Shown: positions 44,916 to 54,486, numbered from the stretch's first letter. The stretch is DNA of 64,000 nt from CAINVV01 sp037137375 (GCA_037137375.1 JBAXKJ010000025.1:1-64000); one strand, 5' to 3'. The notes: generated from the sequence alone by a model not told the origin. Translations and numbers: made by a program.

Positions 44916-45069
44916 CTGATTAATCCTAGCTTCCTTCCAATAGCATAAAATATGATGTGTATCTTCAATTTTATTTTCACTTCTAGCCCAACCCATAGAC
45001 TATGTGAGTATCATAAATACTACGTATTCAAAAGAAATTTCTGCATCTTATTCTCACTGGTTCATATTT

Positions 45070-47406
45070 TCAGAATTCAATTTTGTAGCTTAGGTTCGGT
45101 AACATAAGTGCCTCTCTTCTTTCGTCAACATGATGCGTTCGCAGGTTGTACTGAAATCCGGTGAACTCTTCATAACCAGTAGCATTCAGGATCTTGATCG
45201 CAATTTCATGCACTGATTTTGACTTGTTTATCTTATAACTGGCCGTGAAATGGCAGGTAAACGCTGGAGGAAATTGGCTTGAGAATGCCTTGGATTCTAA
45301 AAAAAGTGGCTCTTTCGCAATTTCCGATGCCTGAAGGTTCAAAGGGGTATAATGGTCGCCTCCCTGATAGCTGAAACGGGCATTAATCCCAAGAACATTT
45401 TTCTGACCTTTCCCGATTTGCCATTCTTTGCCGAACAGAAAGTTGAAGGAGTAGTTTCGGTTGTAACGTGTATCCCTCCAGATGCCGTCACCGCCTTTGT
45501 ATAGTGACCTGAACAATGAAGAGGTGACCATGAAATAATATCCATCGGAGAGATATTTATCCAAGGTTAGATCGATTCCGAAATTTTCTCCCAAGCCGCT
45601 GTTTTCCAGCTTTTCGCGAAAGAACCAGTCGTTTTGTAAATTGATGATCGAGAACGAACTATCGGCGATGACAGGAACATTGTAAAGCTTTTGGTAGTAG
45701 GTTTCAAGCTTGAGATGCAGAAATTCAGAAAGTGTAGTTTGCCAGCCCAGTACAAGATGGTGTGATTTCGAAAAGTCAAGGTGCTGGTTGAGGGCGCCTT
45801 CCCCGTATTTGCTGTTTTTGATGAAATAATTGCTCAATCTTTCGAGCCTGCTATGCAATCCGTAGGCAAAACTTATAGACTGACTTTGGTTTAACTGAAC
45901 CTTAATTCCGAAACGTGGTTCGAGGGTGTATTTTCCTGTTAAGGTGAAATACTGAGCGTTAACTCCGAGATTGAGGATTGTTTTGTCGCGAAGGTTCAGC
46001 GTTGAATTGGTGTAGGCAGACATCAGCGTGCTAAAACCCTTTTCAGATACAACGGTTTGCAATAGAGAACCTGGCACTACCGCTTGAGTGAAAAGCATGT
46101 CATACATCAGTCCTGTCGCTGTATACCCTGTTTTATTGACGTGTCTTGCGTTGAATTTTGTATTGAGGAAGGAAGATAATACAAAGCTGTAATTATAGCT
46201 GGCAATTGTGTTGAGAGGCTGAAACTGTCCGTAAGCAGCTAATTTGTCTGTCGAGGCATCTATCCCATTGATAGTTGCTGCCAGGGTTGACTTTAGAAAT
46301 TGTTTACTGTTCAGGTTCAGGGTATGGCTTAATCCGGCTGCACCCATGAACTGTTTAACATCCTGTTTTTCCTTGTCACTGGCGTATGTCCAAAGGGATG
46401 AGTCGGTTTTGGCATCAGAGCCGGAGCCATCAATCAGTCCGATACCCCAGAGAGAAAATGTACCCGATTTTTTCGTGGGAAAGTTCAATTTGAAAGAGAG
46501 ATCCTGGTAAGTAGTACCACCAGCATTTTCGGGCATGATTGGCTCAAGCAATGCCAGTGTGGAGTATCGGTAGTTGAACAGATAGGAGGAGTTGCCACCT
46601 TTTTTGAAGGGTCCTTCGGAGGCGGCATCTATTCCAAGAAGACCCAATTGAAAGGTGTGTTCAGGTTTTTGGTTATTCCCGTTACGCATGAAAATATCGA
46701 ACACTCCAGAGAGGGCATTGTTATATTCAGCCGGCATAGCGCCTGAGAAAAAGTCAGAATTAGCCAGCAGCTGACTGCTCAATGCGGTCAATCCACCTCC
46801 GCCGAAGCTGTTCATATCTGCAAAATGGTTCGGATTTGGAATTTCAATACCTTCCATTTTCCATTGCAACGACTGAGGACTGTTGCCCCTGATCACAATG
46901 GCATTGTTGCTGACATTGCTGGAAACTCCGGCAAAAGATGAAACAAGTCTGGCCGGGTCGTCGAATCCCCCGGCGTATCGTCTGGCCTCTTCCACACTCA
47001 ACATCTTGGCGCTCAAAGTAGCAGTATTATTGATCGGAGCCTCTTTGTTGATCCTCGGTTTCACTTCCACCTCCGACAATGCATTGACACTCTCCTTCAG
47101 GTAAACATTGAGGAAGAGCTCTTTTGCTGTCGAAACCTGAACCTCCTCCATTAAAAAGGGCTCATAACTTAGCATGGAAACTTTTATGCTGTACCTTCCT
47201 ATTTTTACATCCTTTAGAACGAAAAAGCCCAGACTGTCGGTGGTAGTGCCAAGGTTCGTTTTCAGAAGTACCACGCTGCAATAAGGTAAAGCTGCATTAG
47301 TGGCAAGGTCCGTGACCCGGCCCCGGATGGTTTGCGTAAGCTTCTGGGAAAAAGATTGAATTGATATCAAGGACAAGATGGATAGGATTGCGATGATTCG
47401 TGCCAT
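45070..47406 (-). CDS. TonB-dependent receptor with carboxypeptidase-regulatory-like domain
   Basis: A 778-residue outer-membrane receptor: signal peptide (residues 1-20), CarboxypepD_reg-like domain (TIRGRVTDLATNAALPYCSVV, YSIKVSMLSYEPFLMEEVQV), plug with DDPARLVSSFAGVSSNVSNN and IVIRGNSPQSLQWKMEGIEI, and a barrel ending LSYKIEF. The plug reads DDPARLV where the paired receptors have GEVDVIRS, so it belongs to another subgroup. No DUF4249 or SusD partner lies downstream, which makes it a solitary receptor. It lies 83 nt downstream of the LuxR regulator gene on the same strand, so that gene may control it. Confidence 0.87.
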   Translation of the reverse strand: MARIIAILSILSLISIQSFSQKLTQTIRGRVTDLATNAALPYCSVVLLKTNLGTTTDSLGFFVLKDVKIGRYSIKVSMLSYEPFLMEEVQVSTAKELFLNVYLKESVNALSEVEVKPRINKEAPINNTATLSAKMLSVEEARRYAGGFDDPARLVSSFAGVSSNVSNNAIVIRGNSPQSLQWKMEGIEIPNPNHFADMNSFGGGGLTALSSQLLANSDFFSGAMPAEYNNALSGVFDIFMRNGNNQKPEHTFQLGLLGIDAASEGPFKKGGNSSYLFNYRYSTLALLEPIMPENAGGTTYQDLSFKLNFPTKKSGTFSLWGIGLIDGSGSDAKTDSSLWTYASDKEKQDVKQFMGAAGLSHTLNLNSKQFLKSTLAATINGIDASTDKLAAYGQFQPLNTIASYNYSFVLSSFLNTKFNARHVNKTGYTATGLMYDMLFTQAVVPGSLLQTVVSEKGFSTLMSAYTNSTLNLRDKTILNLGVNAQYFTLTGKYTLEPRFGIKVQLNQSQSISFAYGLHSRLERLSNYFIKNSKYGEGALNQHLDFSKSHHLVLGWQTTLSEFLHLKLETYYQKLYNVPVIADSSFSIINLQNDWFFREKLENSGLGENFGIDLTLDKYLSDGYYFMVTSSLFRSLYKGGDGIWRDTRYNRNYSFNFLFGKEWQIGKGQKNVLGINARFSYQGGDHYTPLNLQASEIAKEPLFLESKAFSSQFPPAFTCHFTASYKINKSKSVHEIAIKILNATGYEEFTGFQYNLRTHHVDERREALMLPNLSYKIEF

Positions 47407-47489
47407 TTCATTTTTATTGAAAGTTTTACTGGCACAAATATCCTTCCTGCCTGATTTTCTGGCAATACTGATTTATCATTAATTATTAC

Positions 47490-48275
47490 TCAGACCAATC
47501 CAAGTCTGGATGCATACAAAACTGCTTCCATGGAGTTGTTTACACCGAGTTTTTCCAACACACGTTGCCGATGGGTGTTTACTGTATGGAGACTGATATT
47601 CAAATTGGTAGAGATTTCTTTACTAAGTAAGCCCTCCTTTACCAAACATAAAATTTGAACTTCCCTTTTGGATAAGGTTATGCCGATCACCTCGGGAATA
47701 TTTTTTTTATCACGAAATGGAATGATGTTGCCGGTCCTGAAATTGAGCAAAACACTCTTGAAATCATCCGAAACATTTTGGTTCGGCGAGAGGTCAATCG
47801 TGCTCAGAGTTAGCCAGATATTGCCATATTTGTCCAATTCCAGGTTCTGGTGCTGCTCAATAATCCGTACGTAATTATTCCGGGCATTTAAGATCCTGTA
47901 TTCGTTGATGAGTTTGTAATTGACTTTTTCATCTGGAGAGAATTGAAAGAAGAGTTTGAGAATGGAAACTCCATTTTCCATAAGGGTTAAAAAATCGTCT
48001 GGATGGATTAATGAATCCCAGAACTCATGTCCTTTTTCTTGTATAAATGAAGGGTCATATCCTAAAAGTGTTCCGAAATTTGGAGAATAAAATAGATGAT
48101 TTTTCTTACAGAGATCAAAGACACTCACTCCACTGTTCCCATGGATTGCCAAGGTCTTCAAAAAAGGAATGTGCTTGTCAAAAGCGGCATAATCCAGCTC
48201 TCTGGGATTAATCTTTTGCTGATCCAAAAGTTTCGAATAGGTCGCGGTAATCTGGTTCCGTTCACTGTTGGTCAT
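47490..48275 (-). CDS. PAS-LuxR transcriptional regulator
   Basis: A 261-residue regulator. Residues about 30-180 form a PAS-like fold (FLKTLAIHGNSGVSVFDLCKK, FGTLLGYDPSFIQEKGHEFWDSLIHPDD, YVRIIEQHQNLELDKYGN) and the last 60 a LuxR helix-turn-helix: LSKREVQILCLVKEGLLSKEIS and NISLHTVNTHRQRVLEKLGV, the scaffold of the NarL/FixJ class. No receiver domain is present, so PAS signals directly to DNA binding. The ATG at 48275 gives the usual N-terminus; an upstream ATG at 48317 would add 14 residues. The target may be the receptor gene downstream. Confidence 0.85.
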   Translation of the reverse strand: MTNSERNQITATYSKLLDQQKINPRELDYAAFDKHIPFLKTLAIHGNSGVSVFDLCKKNHLFYSPNFGTLLGYDPSFIQEKGHEFWDSLIHPDDFLTLMENGVSILKLFFQFSPDEKVNYKLINEYRILNARNNYVRIIEQHQNLELDKYGNIWLTLSTIDLSPNQNVSDDFKSVLLNFRTGNIIPFRDKKNIPEVIGITLSKREVQILCLVKEGLLSKEISTNLNISLHTVNTHRQRVLEKLGVNNSMEAVLYASRLGLV

Positions 48276-48342
48276 AGGTTTTTCTCTTAACAAAAGGATA
48301 CCGCATTGGCAGTTCATCCAAAGATAATAAATTCAGATACTT

Positions 48343-48500
48343 TTAGTAAATGAGTTTTGATTTTGTATCCATAGCCAACGGCGAAGTGACAGGATATTTT
48401 CCGGCTTCACTTTTTTGTTCCGGCTTGGTATGACAAGCCGAAAGACCAACAATGGCGATCAGACAAAACAGAAAGGCTTTTGGGTCATGAGGGAAAAATT
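48343..48500 (-). pseudogene. N-terminal scrap of an RND efflux periplasmic adaptor lipoprotein
   Basis: On the minus strand a frame reads FLFCLIAIVGLSACHTKPEQ and on through KSEAGKYPVTSPLAMDTKSKLIY to TAA. It has a signal peptide with a lipobox (LSAC), followed by the YPVTSPLxxDT motif that opens RND adaptor (HlyD/AcrA-like) proteins. There is no ATG in frame, and the frame ends where the adaptor would continue for 330 more residues. No efflux pump genes are nearby. It is best read as a remnant of an RND operon. Confidence 0.55.
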
Positions 48501-48609
48501 TAACATTTTTTAGAAGCCCATAGTAGGACTAAGCCCTTCGTGGCAGAAGAACGCTGTGAGCACCTTTAATATGCTCAGCACTTAAGTTATATGGTTCAAA
48601 CTCTTCAGT

Positions 48610-49026
48610 CTATCTCCATCCACCCAGGATCATTCCGGCAATTCCTAACCCGATTACCATGTAAAATCCATCAATAAGCCATAAGGTTACTGAACGGCGC
48701 TGGTAAAGGTAATTGACACCCATGGTCATCATGGAAAAGAAAAATCCGGTAAAAATGCCATAATACAATCCCCTCAACATGTTGACATCTTCAGGTTTGT
48801 GAGAATTGATGACGAAATTCAAAGCCCATACCATGAAAAGCATCAAAAGAAAACTCAGTCCAAAAACAATTGCCACGTTCCCTTTGCTGAGTCCCTCTTC
48901 CTTGAATTCAACTTCTTTTTGCCACGTCTTTCCAAATAATACCGGACTGTACCACAGGGCGCCCAGTACCCAAAGTGCAAGTGTGCCTGCCAGCACTGCC
49001 CATACATTGATAAAAGGATAAATCAT
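48610..49026 (-). CDS. DUF1761 family membrane protein
   Basis: A 138-residue membrane protein with four hydrophobic segments. DUF1761 features are visible: INVWAVLAGTLALWVLGALWYSPVLFGKTW at the start, SFLLMLFMVWALNFV, GLYYGIFTGFFFSMMTMGVNYLY and LWLIDGFYMVIGLGIAGMILGG. Function is unknown for the family. It is a single gene with no close partner on its strand; its terminator is not evident. Confidence 0.87.
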   Translation of the reverse strand: MIYPFINVWAVLAGTLALWVLGALWYSPVLFGKTWQKEVEFKEEGLSKGNVAIVFGLSFLLMLFMVWALNFVINSHKPEDVNMLRGLYYGIFTGFFFSMMTMGVNYLYQRRSVTLWLIDGFYMVIGLGIAGMILGGWR

Positions 49027-49262
49027 AATCAGTAGATTTTAAGGTTTATAAATTGATTAATACAACATTTTTGTCTAACAATTTATTTAGTTAAGTTTAA
49101 CGATCGCGAAATCAAATGGTTACAAAAAAATAAATCAAAAAATTAAATAATCCTAAACGAGCGAATTTTCAGGTAATCTAATTCGATGTAAGAGAAGGGT
49201 GATAAAACTTCGATTTGCATTATTGCCCGATCAATTCCGATATATGGTTATTTGTAAAATTG

Positions 49263-49391
49263 AAAAGGATGAAACCGGGCGGCTCCATCCTTTTACTAAA
49301 ACTAACCAAACTAACTAAACCTAAACTTATGAAAAAAAATGTACTGCAAACCTACTCTTTGTTTTACTTCCTGCAAATTTTTTTGAGTTAA
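49263..49391 (+). pseudogene. SusC/TonB-receptor-like leader and start, remnant
   Basis: A hairpin, aaaaggatg (49263-49271) with catcctttt (49286-49294), is followed by a run of aaactaaccaaactaactaa type, and then ATG at 49329 begins a 20-residue frame MKKNVLQTYSLFYFLQIFLS ending in TAA at 49389-49391. This arrangement (hairpin, A/C-rich leader, signal-peptide-like start) is common before SusC-type receptor genes in this phylum. No receptor follows. The rest of the gap to 49619 holds nothing recognisable. Confidence 0.35.
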
Positions 49392-49619
49392 ACAATCCTA
49401 AAGAATCTGAAAGAACTAAAAATCCGGGTCTATTGATCCGGAAATGTTTTTTCTAGTTCGGCCGAATTGCTTTTGGTGGTATTTGTGAATTGGTTACTGT
49501 GCTGAGGTGAAGCATTCATGTTTTATAAAAAATAAAAAATTCATGCATTGTTTAAACATTTAAAGTTTAAGAATTTAACTTTATGAAGTTTAATGCATCC
49601 AAATAATAAAAGGTGATTA

Positions 49620-50168
49620 ATGGTTGAAGCCGATGATGCGGTAATATTGGAAATGCTTAAAGATCCGGTGCAAAAGGACAAGGGTTTTGTGCTGCTGATG
49701 AACAAGTACAAAGAGCCAATTTACTGGCACATCCGAAGATTAGTCGTTACTCATGAGGATGCGGAGGATATCCTGCAGGAAACATTCATTAATGTTTACA
49801 GATTTGCGAATTCATTTCGGGGAGACTGTAAAGTTTTTACCTGGTTGTACCGGATTTCGACCAATGAATGCACCAAGCATTTTACAAAGAGCAAGAATAT
49901 TTTAAAAAGAAGCAGTTCTATAAATCGGGAATTATCAGGGGAACAATCGGGGAACGACATGGAAAGCAGCCAGGCAATACTTTTCAAATTTCAGCAGGCT
50001 ATCCAAAAACTTCCCAGGAAGCAAAAAATTGTTTTTAATCTGCGCTATTATGATGAACTAAGTTACGAGGAAATTGCCGGAATTTTAAATTCTCCAGTTA
50101 ATACCTTGAAAACAAATTACCATTTAGCAAAAGAAAAAATAAAGAAATATTTAATTGATCATGCCTGA
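49620..50168 (+). CDS. ECF RNA polymerase sigma factor
   Basis: A 182-residue sigma-70 family ECF factor. Region 2 is readable as YWHIRRLVVTHEDAEDILQETFINVYRFANSFRGDCKVFTWLYRISTNECTKHF, and region 4 as LPRKQKIVFNLRYYDELSYEEIAGILNSPVNTLKTNYHLAKEKIKKYL. It is the first gene of a three-gene operon whose second gene encodes a membrane protein with an anti-sigma layout. The TonB receptor pair at 51172-54486 lies in the opposite direction 1 kb away and is not clearly under its control. Confidence 0.93.
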   Translation: MVEADDAVILEMLKDPVQKDKGFVLLMNKYKEPIYWHIRRLVVTHEDAEDILQETFINVYRFANSFRGDCKVFTWLYRISTNECTKHFTKSKNILKRSSSINRELSGEQSGNDMESSQAILFKFQQAIQKLPRKQKIVFNLRYYDELSYEEIAGILNSPVNTLKTNYHLAKEKIKKYLIDHA

Positions 50169-50673
50169 TAGGTCAACATCAAAATTTAATGAAATGAAAG
50201 ATTACGACGACTTTCAGCAGATTGGAAAGGAAATGCCCTTTGAAGTTCCATCGGGTTTCTTTGAGTCAATTGCGGAAAAAACGCTTAAAGAAGCAATTAG
50301 CAGGGAACATATCCACAAAAGAAACAACCTGCGATGGTTGATTTTTTCAGTGGCTGCATCCGTAGCGCTTTTCTTCTTTTTGGGATTTCATTTTTTACAG
50401 GATTCTGCCACTGTTCAGGTTCCGAACCTGATTGTGGAGCAAATTAAGCCAATCAATCAGTCTGATACTAATTTTAACAGGGGAAACTCAAATCCAAAAA
50501 CCCTCGTCGAATTGAATAGTGTCACAACTGAAAAATCAAACGAAAGAGAATTGACCGTACAGGAGAAAACCGAAGTTTTAAGGGATATTTTATCTGATCT
50601 ATCTGATGACGATTTGGATCAAATATCAGTTAGATATAAAACAGACGCATTTATCAATGAATCATTGCAATAA
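50161..50673 (+). CDS. single-pass membrane protein, probable anti-sigma factor
   Basis: A 170-residue protein with a cytoplasmic N-terminal part (residues 1-55, QQIGKEMPFEVPSGFFESIAEKTLKEAI), one membrane helix (WLIFSVAASVALFFFLGFHFL) and a periplasmic C-terminal region with DILSDLSDDDLDQISVRYK. Its ATG lies inside the last codons of the sigma gene (8-nt overlap), so the two are coupled. The layout, not sequence identity, supports an anti-sigma role: the cytoplasmic part would bind sigma and the periplasmic part would sense. A TTG at 50155 is an alternative start. Confidence 0.72.
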   Translation: MPDRSTSKFNEMKDYDDFQQIGKEMPFEVPSGFFESIAEKTLKEAISREHIHKRNNLRWLIFSVAASVALFFFLGFHFLQDSATVQVPNLIVEQIKPINQSDTNFNRGNSNPKTLVELNSVTTEKSNERELTVQEKTEVLRDILSDLSDDDLDQISVRYKTDAFINESLQ

Positions 50674-50691
50674 TCCTGAAATACATCCCAT

Positions 50692-51147
50692 ATGAAAAAA
50701 ATAATTGCATCACTGATTTTTGTTTCCATACTATTTTCTGGGCTAAATGGAAGGGCCCAGAACCTCAATCGCTTCCCACGTCTCAAGGAAAGGATTGAGC
50801 GGGCAAAACTGAATGAGATACAGCTGAAATTCAAGCTGGATGATGTCACCTTTGATCATTTTCGTCCAATATATTTGAAATATGAAAATGAAGTTTCCGG
50901 TATCGATTTTCGAAAAATGGCGAAATTGATGAAGGTTAATCCTGACAGTTTATCGGCAACCGATGCTGAACTTTTGATAAATGATCAAATTAAAAGTGCA
51001 AGAAGGATCATCAGCCTTCGTGAAAAATATTATAAAGAATTTCGCACAGTTCTTTCGCCCCAACAAATCTTGAAACTATATCAAATTGAAGCAGAATTAC
51101 GAAAGGAAATATCTCAGGAGATCATAAACAGAAGAGTCAAGCGCTAA
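50692..51147 (+). CDS. small periplasmic Spy/CpxP-like helical protein
   Basis: A 151-residue protein with a signal peptide (ending NGRAQ) and a mature part rich in charged helices: RLKERIERAKLNEIQLKFKLDD, FRPIYLKYENEVS, RRIISLREKYYKEFRTVLSPQQILKLYQIE. The LSPQQ-x-LKLYQIE element and all-helical layout are those of the Spy/CpxP and heavy-metal-resistance sensor group. It is 18 nt after the anti-sigma-like gene, so the product is likely a chaperone or sensor of envelope stress. The family match is by pattern only. Confidence 0.65.
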   Translation: MKKIIASLIFVSILFSGLNGRAQNLNRFPRLKERIERAKLNEIQLKFKLDDVTFDHFRPIYLKYENEVSGIDFRKMAKLMKVNPDSLSATDAELLINDQIKSARRIISLREKYYKEFRTVLSPQQILKLYQIEAELRKEISQEIINRRVKR

Positions 51148-51171
51148 GGTCATCTTAACTTAAACTATTGG

Positions 51172-52131
51172 TTACTTCTTCAGCTGATTCTCCAGCGCCT
51201 GATTAATTACCACCTTGTTCGAAACCGATTCATCACGGGCGGTAAATATTCCTAACACGGGTTTGCCATCACTCGAAATAATATTACTCTTGATATTTGC
51301 CGGAGGTACGCTGAATAGCGAACCGGTACTGCTTTGATTAATCATCTGTAAGTAGAAGTTATAGGCAAATTCTGAAATCGAGGTCTGTTTCACATAAATA
51401 GTATCCTTGAGGTTCAATTTGCGATCCTGGGGCTTTGCCGGATCATGGAAATCAGTATAAATTTCCAGTTTTGCAATGTAGTTCCCATCCACAAGTTCAT
51501 CACTTGCGACGGCTATCCGGTCGGCATTGTGGATCAGCGTGTCATTGACAAATACATCCCACTTATAGAAATTACCCAGTCCTTTTGGTTCTTTCCCGAA
51601 GGTGAAGATTCCTAGGAATATGCCGTTTCCGCGTGTCGATGGTGCGATTTGTATCGAGTCGATCGGTTCAACTCTTGCCAGCTTTTCTTTTGCTGTCAGT
51701 ACGACTCCCTGTGATTGAATCGTCAAAGAGTATGTCCTTCCGGGGATACCCGGATAGCCAGTATTTGCAGGAACCTGGTACAAACCTTTTTTCTTCGGGT
51801 CTTCCACCAACCTGACTAAGTTGGGGGGAGTGGCATCATCCGAAATTTGAACTACCGCGCCGCTGATTCCTGTGTAGGATTCATCCTTATTTACCTGAAG
51901 TGTTTTATAGAGAAAGACAGTTGGCTTGCTTTTGGTGGTGATGCTAGCCTCGACTCCCAGGAGGTTGAGGTTCTGATCACTCAGTTTTACTTGAATCACA
52001 TCTTCACAGGAACTGAGGACAAAGGCGAACAGTGAAAGAGATGCCAATAAACGGAGAAACTTCTGACAGAATGCAGGAGCCCTATAACCAGCTGACTTAC
52101 CCAAACTTTCCAGTACCGTATTCTTTTTCAT
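51172..52131 (-). CDS. DUF4249 family lipoprotein, partner of the second TonB receptor
   Basis: A 319-residue protein with a long hydrophobic N-terminus ending in a lipobox (VLSSC, Cys at about 42). The mature part has the DUF4249 start VIQVKLSDQNLNLLGVEASITTKSKPTVFLYKTL, GAVVQISDDATPPNLVRLVED, YSLTIQSQGVVLTAKEKL and FYKWDVFVNDTL. The gene starts 9 nt after the receptor stop and forms an operon with it. It corresponds to the gene at 34531-35445 by family and context, though the two proteins differ strongly in sequence. It converges with the small periplasmic gene, with only 24 nt between stops. Confidence 0.85.
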   Translation of the reverse strand: MKKNTVLESLGKSAGYRAPAFCQKFLRLLASLSLFAFVLSSCEDVIQVKLSDQNLNLLGVEASITTKSKPTVFLYKTLQVNKDESYTGISGAVVQISDDATPPNLVRLVEDPKKKGLYQVPANTGYPGIPGRTYSLTIQSQGVVLTAKEKLARVEPIDSIQIAPSTRGNGIFLGIFTFGKEPKGLGNFYKWDVFVNDTLIHNADRIAVASDELVDGNYIAKLEIYTDFHDPAKPQDRKLNLKDTIYVKQTSISEFAYNFYLQMINQSSTGSLFSVPPANIKSNIISSDGKPVLGIFTARDESVSNKVVINQALENQLKK

Positions 52132-52140
52132 TTGCCGGAT

Positions 52141-54486
52141 TTAAAAATTAAAGTTATAGGTGATGGAAGGAATCATACTTCCGATGATGGAGAGACGTAC
52201 GGCATCAGAAACATTGGGGTTTTCCTTGTTCTGACGGAAAGTGACAGAATAGGCATTTCTCCTGGCATAAAGATTGTAAATCGAAAAATTCAAGGATTGT
52301 TTGTATGGACGCTTGTCATTCTTTCTGAAATCGTAGGTCACCGATATATCCAGGCGAAGGTAGTCTGGAATTCTGTTGCTATTCCGATCTGCATAATAGT
52401 AGAGTGTATTCCCCTGTACATCATATTTGGCAATCGGATACGAAGTTGGGTTGCCCGTCAGAAAAATCCATGTGGACGATAAATTCCAACGTTTAGTCAA
52501 TTCGTAATTGGCAACCAAAGATACGTTGTGCGTATGATCGTAACTCGAAGGATAGACTTTCCCATTGTTGATGCCCGGAATTTCGCGCATCGAACGCGAC
52601 AAAGTATAGCTAAGCCATCCGGTAAGACGTCCTTGCTGCTTTTTAGCATACAGTTCCAGTCCGTAGGCATAACCGCTACCCCTGAGTAATTCGGTTTCGA
52701 GGTCTTCTTTCAGAAATAACTGTGCCCCATCGACATAGTCAATCACATTGTCCATTTTCTTGTAATATATTTCAGCTGAAGTCTCGAACATATTTTCCTT
52801 AAAATTTCGAAAATAGCCGAATCCGATCTGATTGGAAATCAATGGCTTGATGTATTTTGAACTGGGAAGCCATATATCAAGCGGGGTAGGGGAGTTGGTA
52901 TTCGAAATCAGATGAAGGTTTTGGGCCATCCTGTTATACGAGGCCTTGATTGAACTTGAGGGGGTAAGCAAGTATTTAACGGCAAGGCGCGGTTCGAGAT
53001 TGAAGTAGGGGGGAGGCATCAGTTCGCCGGAACCATAATAAATTGCATTGGTCACTTCCTTGGTTTTGGGCTTGTCCGGGTTCAGGTATTCCCTCATCGT
53101 TCCCTTCCCGATTTGCTGGAACCAGGAGAATCGCATGCCATACCGAAGGCTAAGCCGGGAACCAATACTCTGTTCGTTTGATGCATACAATGAGTTGTCC
53201 AATGCATTGTAATTGGTGAGTGTCAGGTCCGAAAAGTAAGAACCTTGATTGGCACTCACCGCACCAGGTTCAAAATGGTGAGAAATCAGGTTGAAGCCAA
53301 GTATCAGTTTATTCTTTGAATTTAGGTACCACGATACATCTTCCTTGAAATTGTAGTCTGAGATCTGCGAAGTCCAGTCAAACTGATCGGCTTCTGATCC
53401 GGGGACACCCAGATTGTAATTGTATCTGGAATAAATGAGGGATGTGTTTGAAAATAATTTGTCAGAAAAAAGATGGTTCCATCGGGCGGTGGAAGTCAGG
53501 TTTCCCCATCTCATGTAGATCGATTCACCGGATTTGAAATAATCATCTCCCGTGTAAGCAGAAATGTAAACCCGGTTCTTATCGTTAATTTCAACATTCG
53601 TTTTCAGGTTGAGGTCATAAAAATAGAGTCGGTTATCCTGAAGTGCATCTATCCCCATTAGTTTCCCAAGGTAATCGGCATAAGTACGCCGACCCGAAAC
53701 GATGAAACTCCATTTGTCTTTTATGATGGGACCTTCGACAGTAAGTCGGCTCGAAATATTGCCGATACCACCGCTAACCCCAAGTTTCTGTGAGTTTCCA
53801 TCCTTCATCCTGATATCGATTACGGAGGAAGCTTTTCCGCCGTATTCTGCGGGAATACCACCTTTGTAAACCTCTATATCCTTGATGGCATCTGAGTTAA
53901 AGACGGAGAAGAAACCCATCAGATGGGAAGCGTTGTATACCGGAGCCTCATCAAGGATCATCAGGTTCTCGTCAGGACCTCCCCCCCTAACATACAAACC
54001 GGAGCTTCCTTCTCCCCCGCTCTGGATTCCCGGTAGGAGCGTAATACTTTTAATGATGTCGATTTCACCCATAAAAGCGGGCAACTTTTTCACCATTTTT
54101 ACCGGCATTTTTTCAATGCTCATCTGCAGCCTTTCTACATTCCTGTTTTTCTTTTCGCCTGAGACCACCACCTCTTCAATCACTTTTGAATCCTCTTCCA
54201 GCATGACGTTCAGCTGTTTACTGAATGCCAGGTTAAGGATTGGAGATTGAGAACGGTATCCAAGGCAGGAATAGGTAACGGTATAAGATCCGGAAGGTAC
54301 TGAAATAGAGTAAAATCCATAATTATTGGTAACAACGCCTGTTTTCACGACTGGAACGTAAACGGTCACCCCTATCAAAGCTTCACCGTTGGCCTTGTCT
54401 TTCACATAGCCACTAAGTGTAACATTGACCCCGAAAAGGGTCATTTGAAGTAAGGAGAAGAGAACAATGAATGAGAGTTGTCTCAT
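52141..54486 (-). CDS. TonB-dependent outer-membrane receptor, partner of DUF4249
   Basis: A 781-residue receptor with signal peptide (ending LFG), a CarboxypepD_reg-like domain (TLSGYVKDKANGEALIGVTVYVP, GSYTVTYSCLGYRSQS), a plug with MGEIDIIKSITLLPGIQSGGEGSSGLYVRGGGPDENLMILD (described in pieces) and DIEVYKGGIPAEYGGKASSVIDI, and a barrel closing in TYNFNF. It has the same GGxPAxYGG and plug style as the receptor at 32020-34527, so the two belong to one subfamily. The DUF4249 gene follows 9 nt later. Substrate unknown. Confidence 0.9.
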   Translation of the reverse strand: MRQLSFIVLFSLLQMTLFGVNVTLSGYVKDKANGEALIGVTVYVPVVKTGVVTNNYGFYSISVPSGSYTVTYSCLGYRSQSPILNLAFSKQLNVMLEEDSKVIEEVVVSGEKKNRNVERLQMSIEKMPVKMVKKLPAFMGEIDIIKSITLLPGIQSGGEGSSGLYVRGGGPDENLMILDEAPVYNASHLMGFFSVFNSDAIKDIEVYKGGIPAEYGGKASSVIDIRMKDGNSQKLGVSGGIGNISSRLTVEGPIIKDKWSFIVSGRRTYADYLGKLMGIDALQDNRLYFYDLNLKTNVEINDKNRVYISAYTGDDYFKSGESIYMRWGNLTSTARWNHLFSDKLFSNTSLIYSRYNYNLGVPGSEADQFDWTSQISDYNFKEDVSWYLNSKNKLILGFNLISHHFEPGAVSANQGSYFSDLTLTNYNALDNSLYASNEQSIGSRLSLRYGMRFSWFQQIGKGTMREYLNPDKPKTKEVTNAIYYGSGELMPPPYFNLEPRLAVKYLLTPSSSIKASYNRMAQNLHLISNTNSPTPLDIWLPSSKYIKPLISNQIGFGYFRNFKENMFETSAEIYYKKMDNVIDYVDGAQLFLKEDLETELLRGSGYAYGLELYAKKQQGRLTGWLSYTLSRSMREIPGINNGKVYPSSYDHTHNVSLVANYELTKRWNLSSTWIFLTGNPTSYPIAKYDVQGNTLYYYADRNSNRIPDYLRLDISVTYDFRKNDKRPYKQSLNFSIYNLYARRNAYSVTFRQNKENPNVSDAVRLSIIGSMIPSITYNFNF

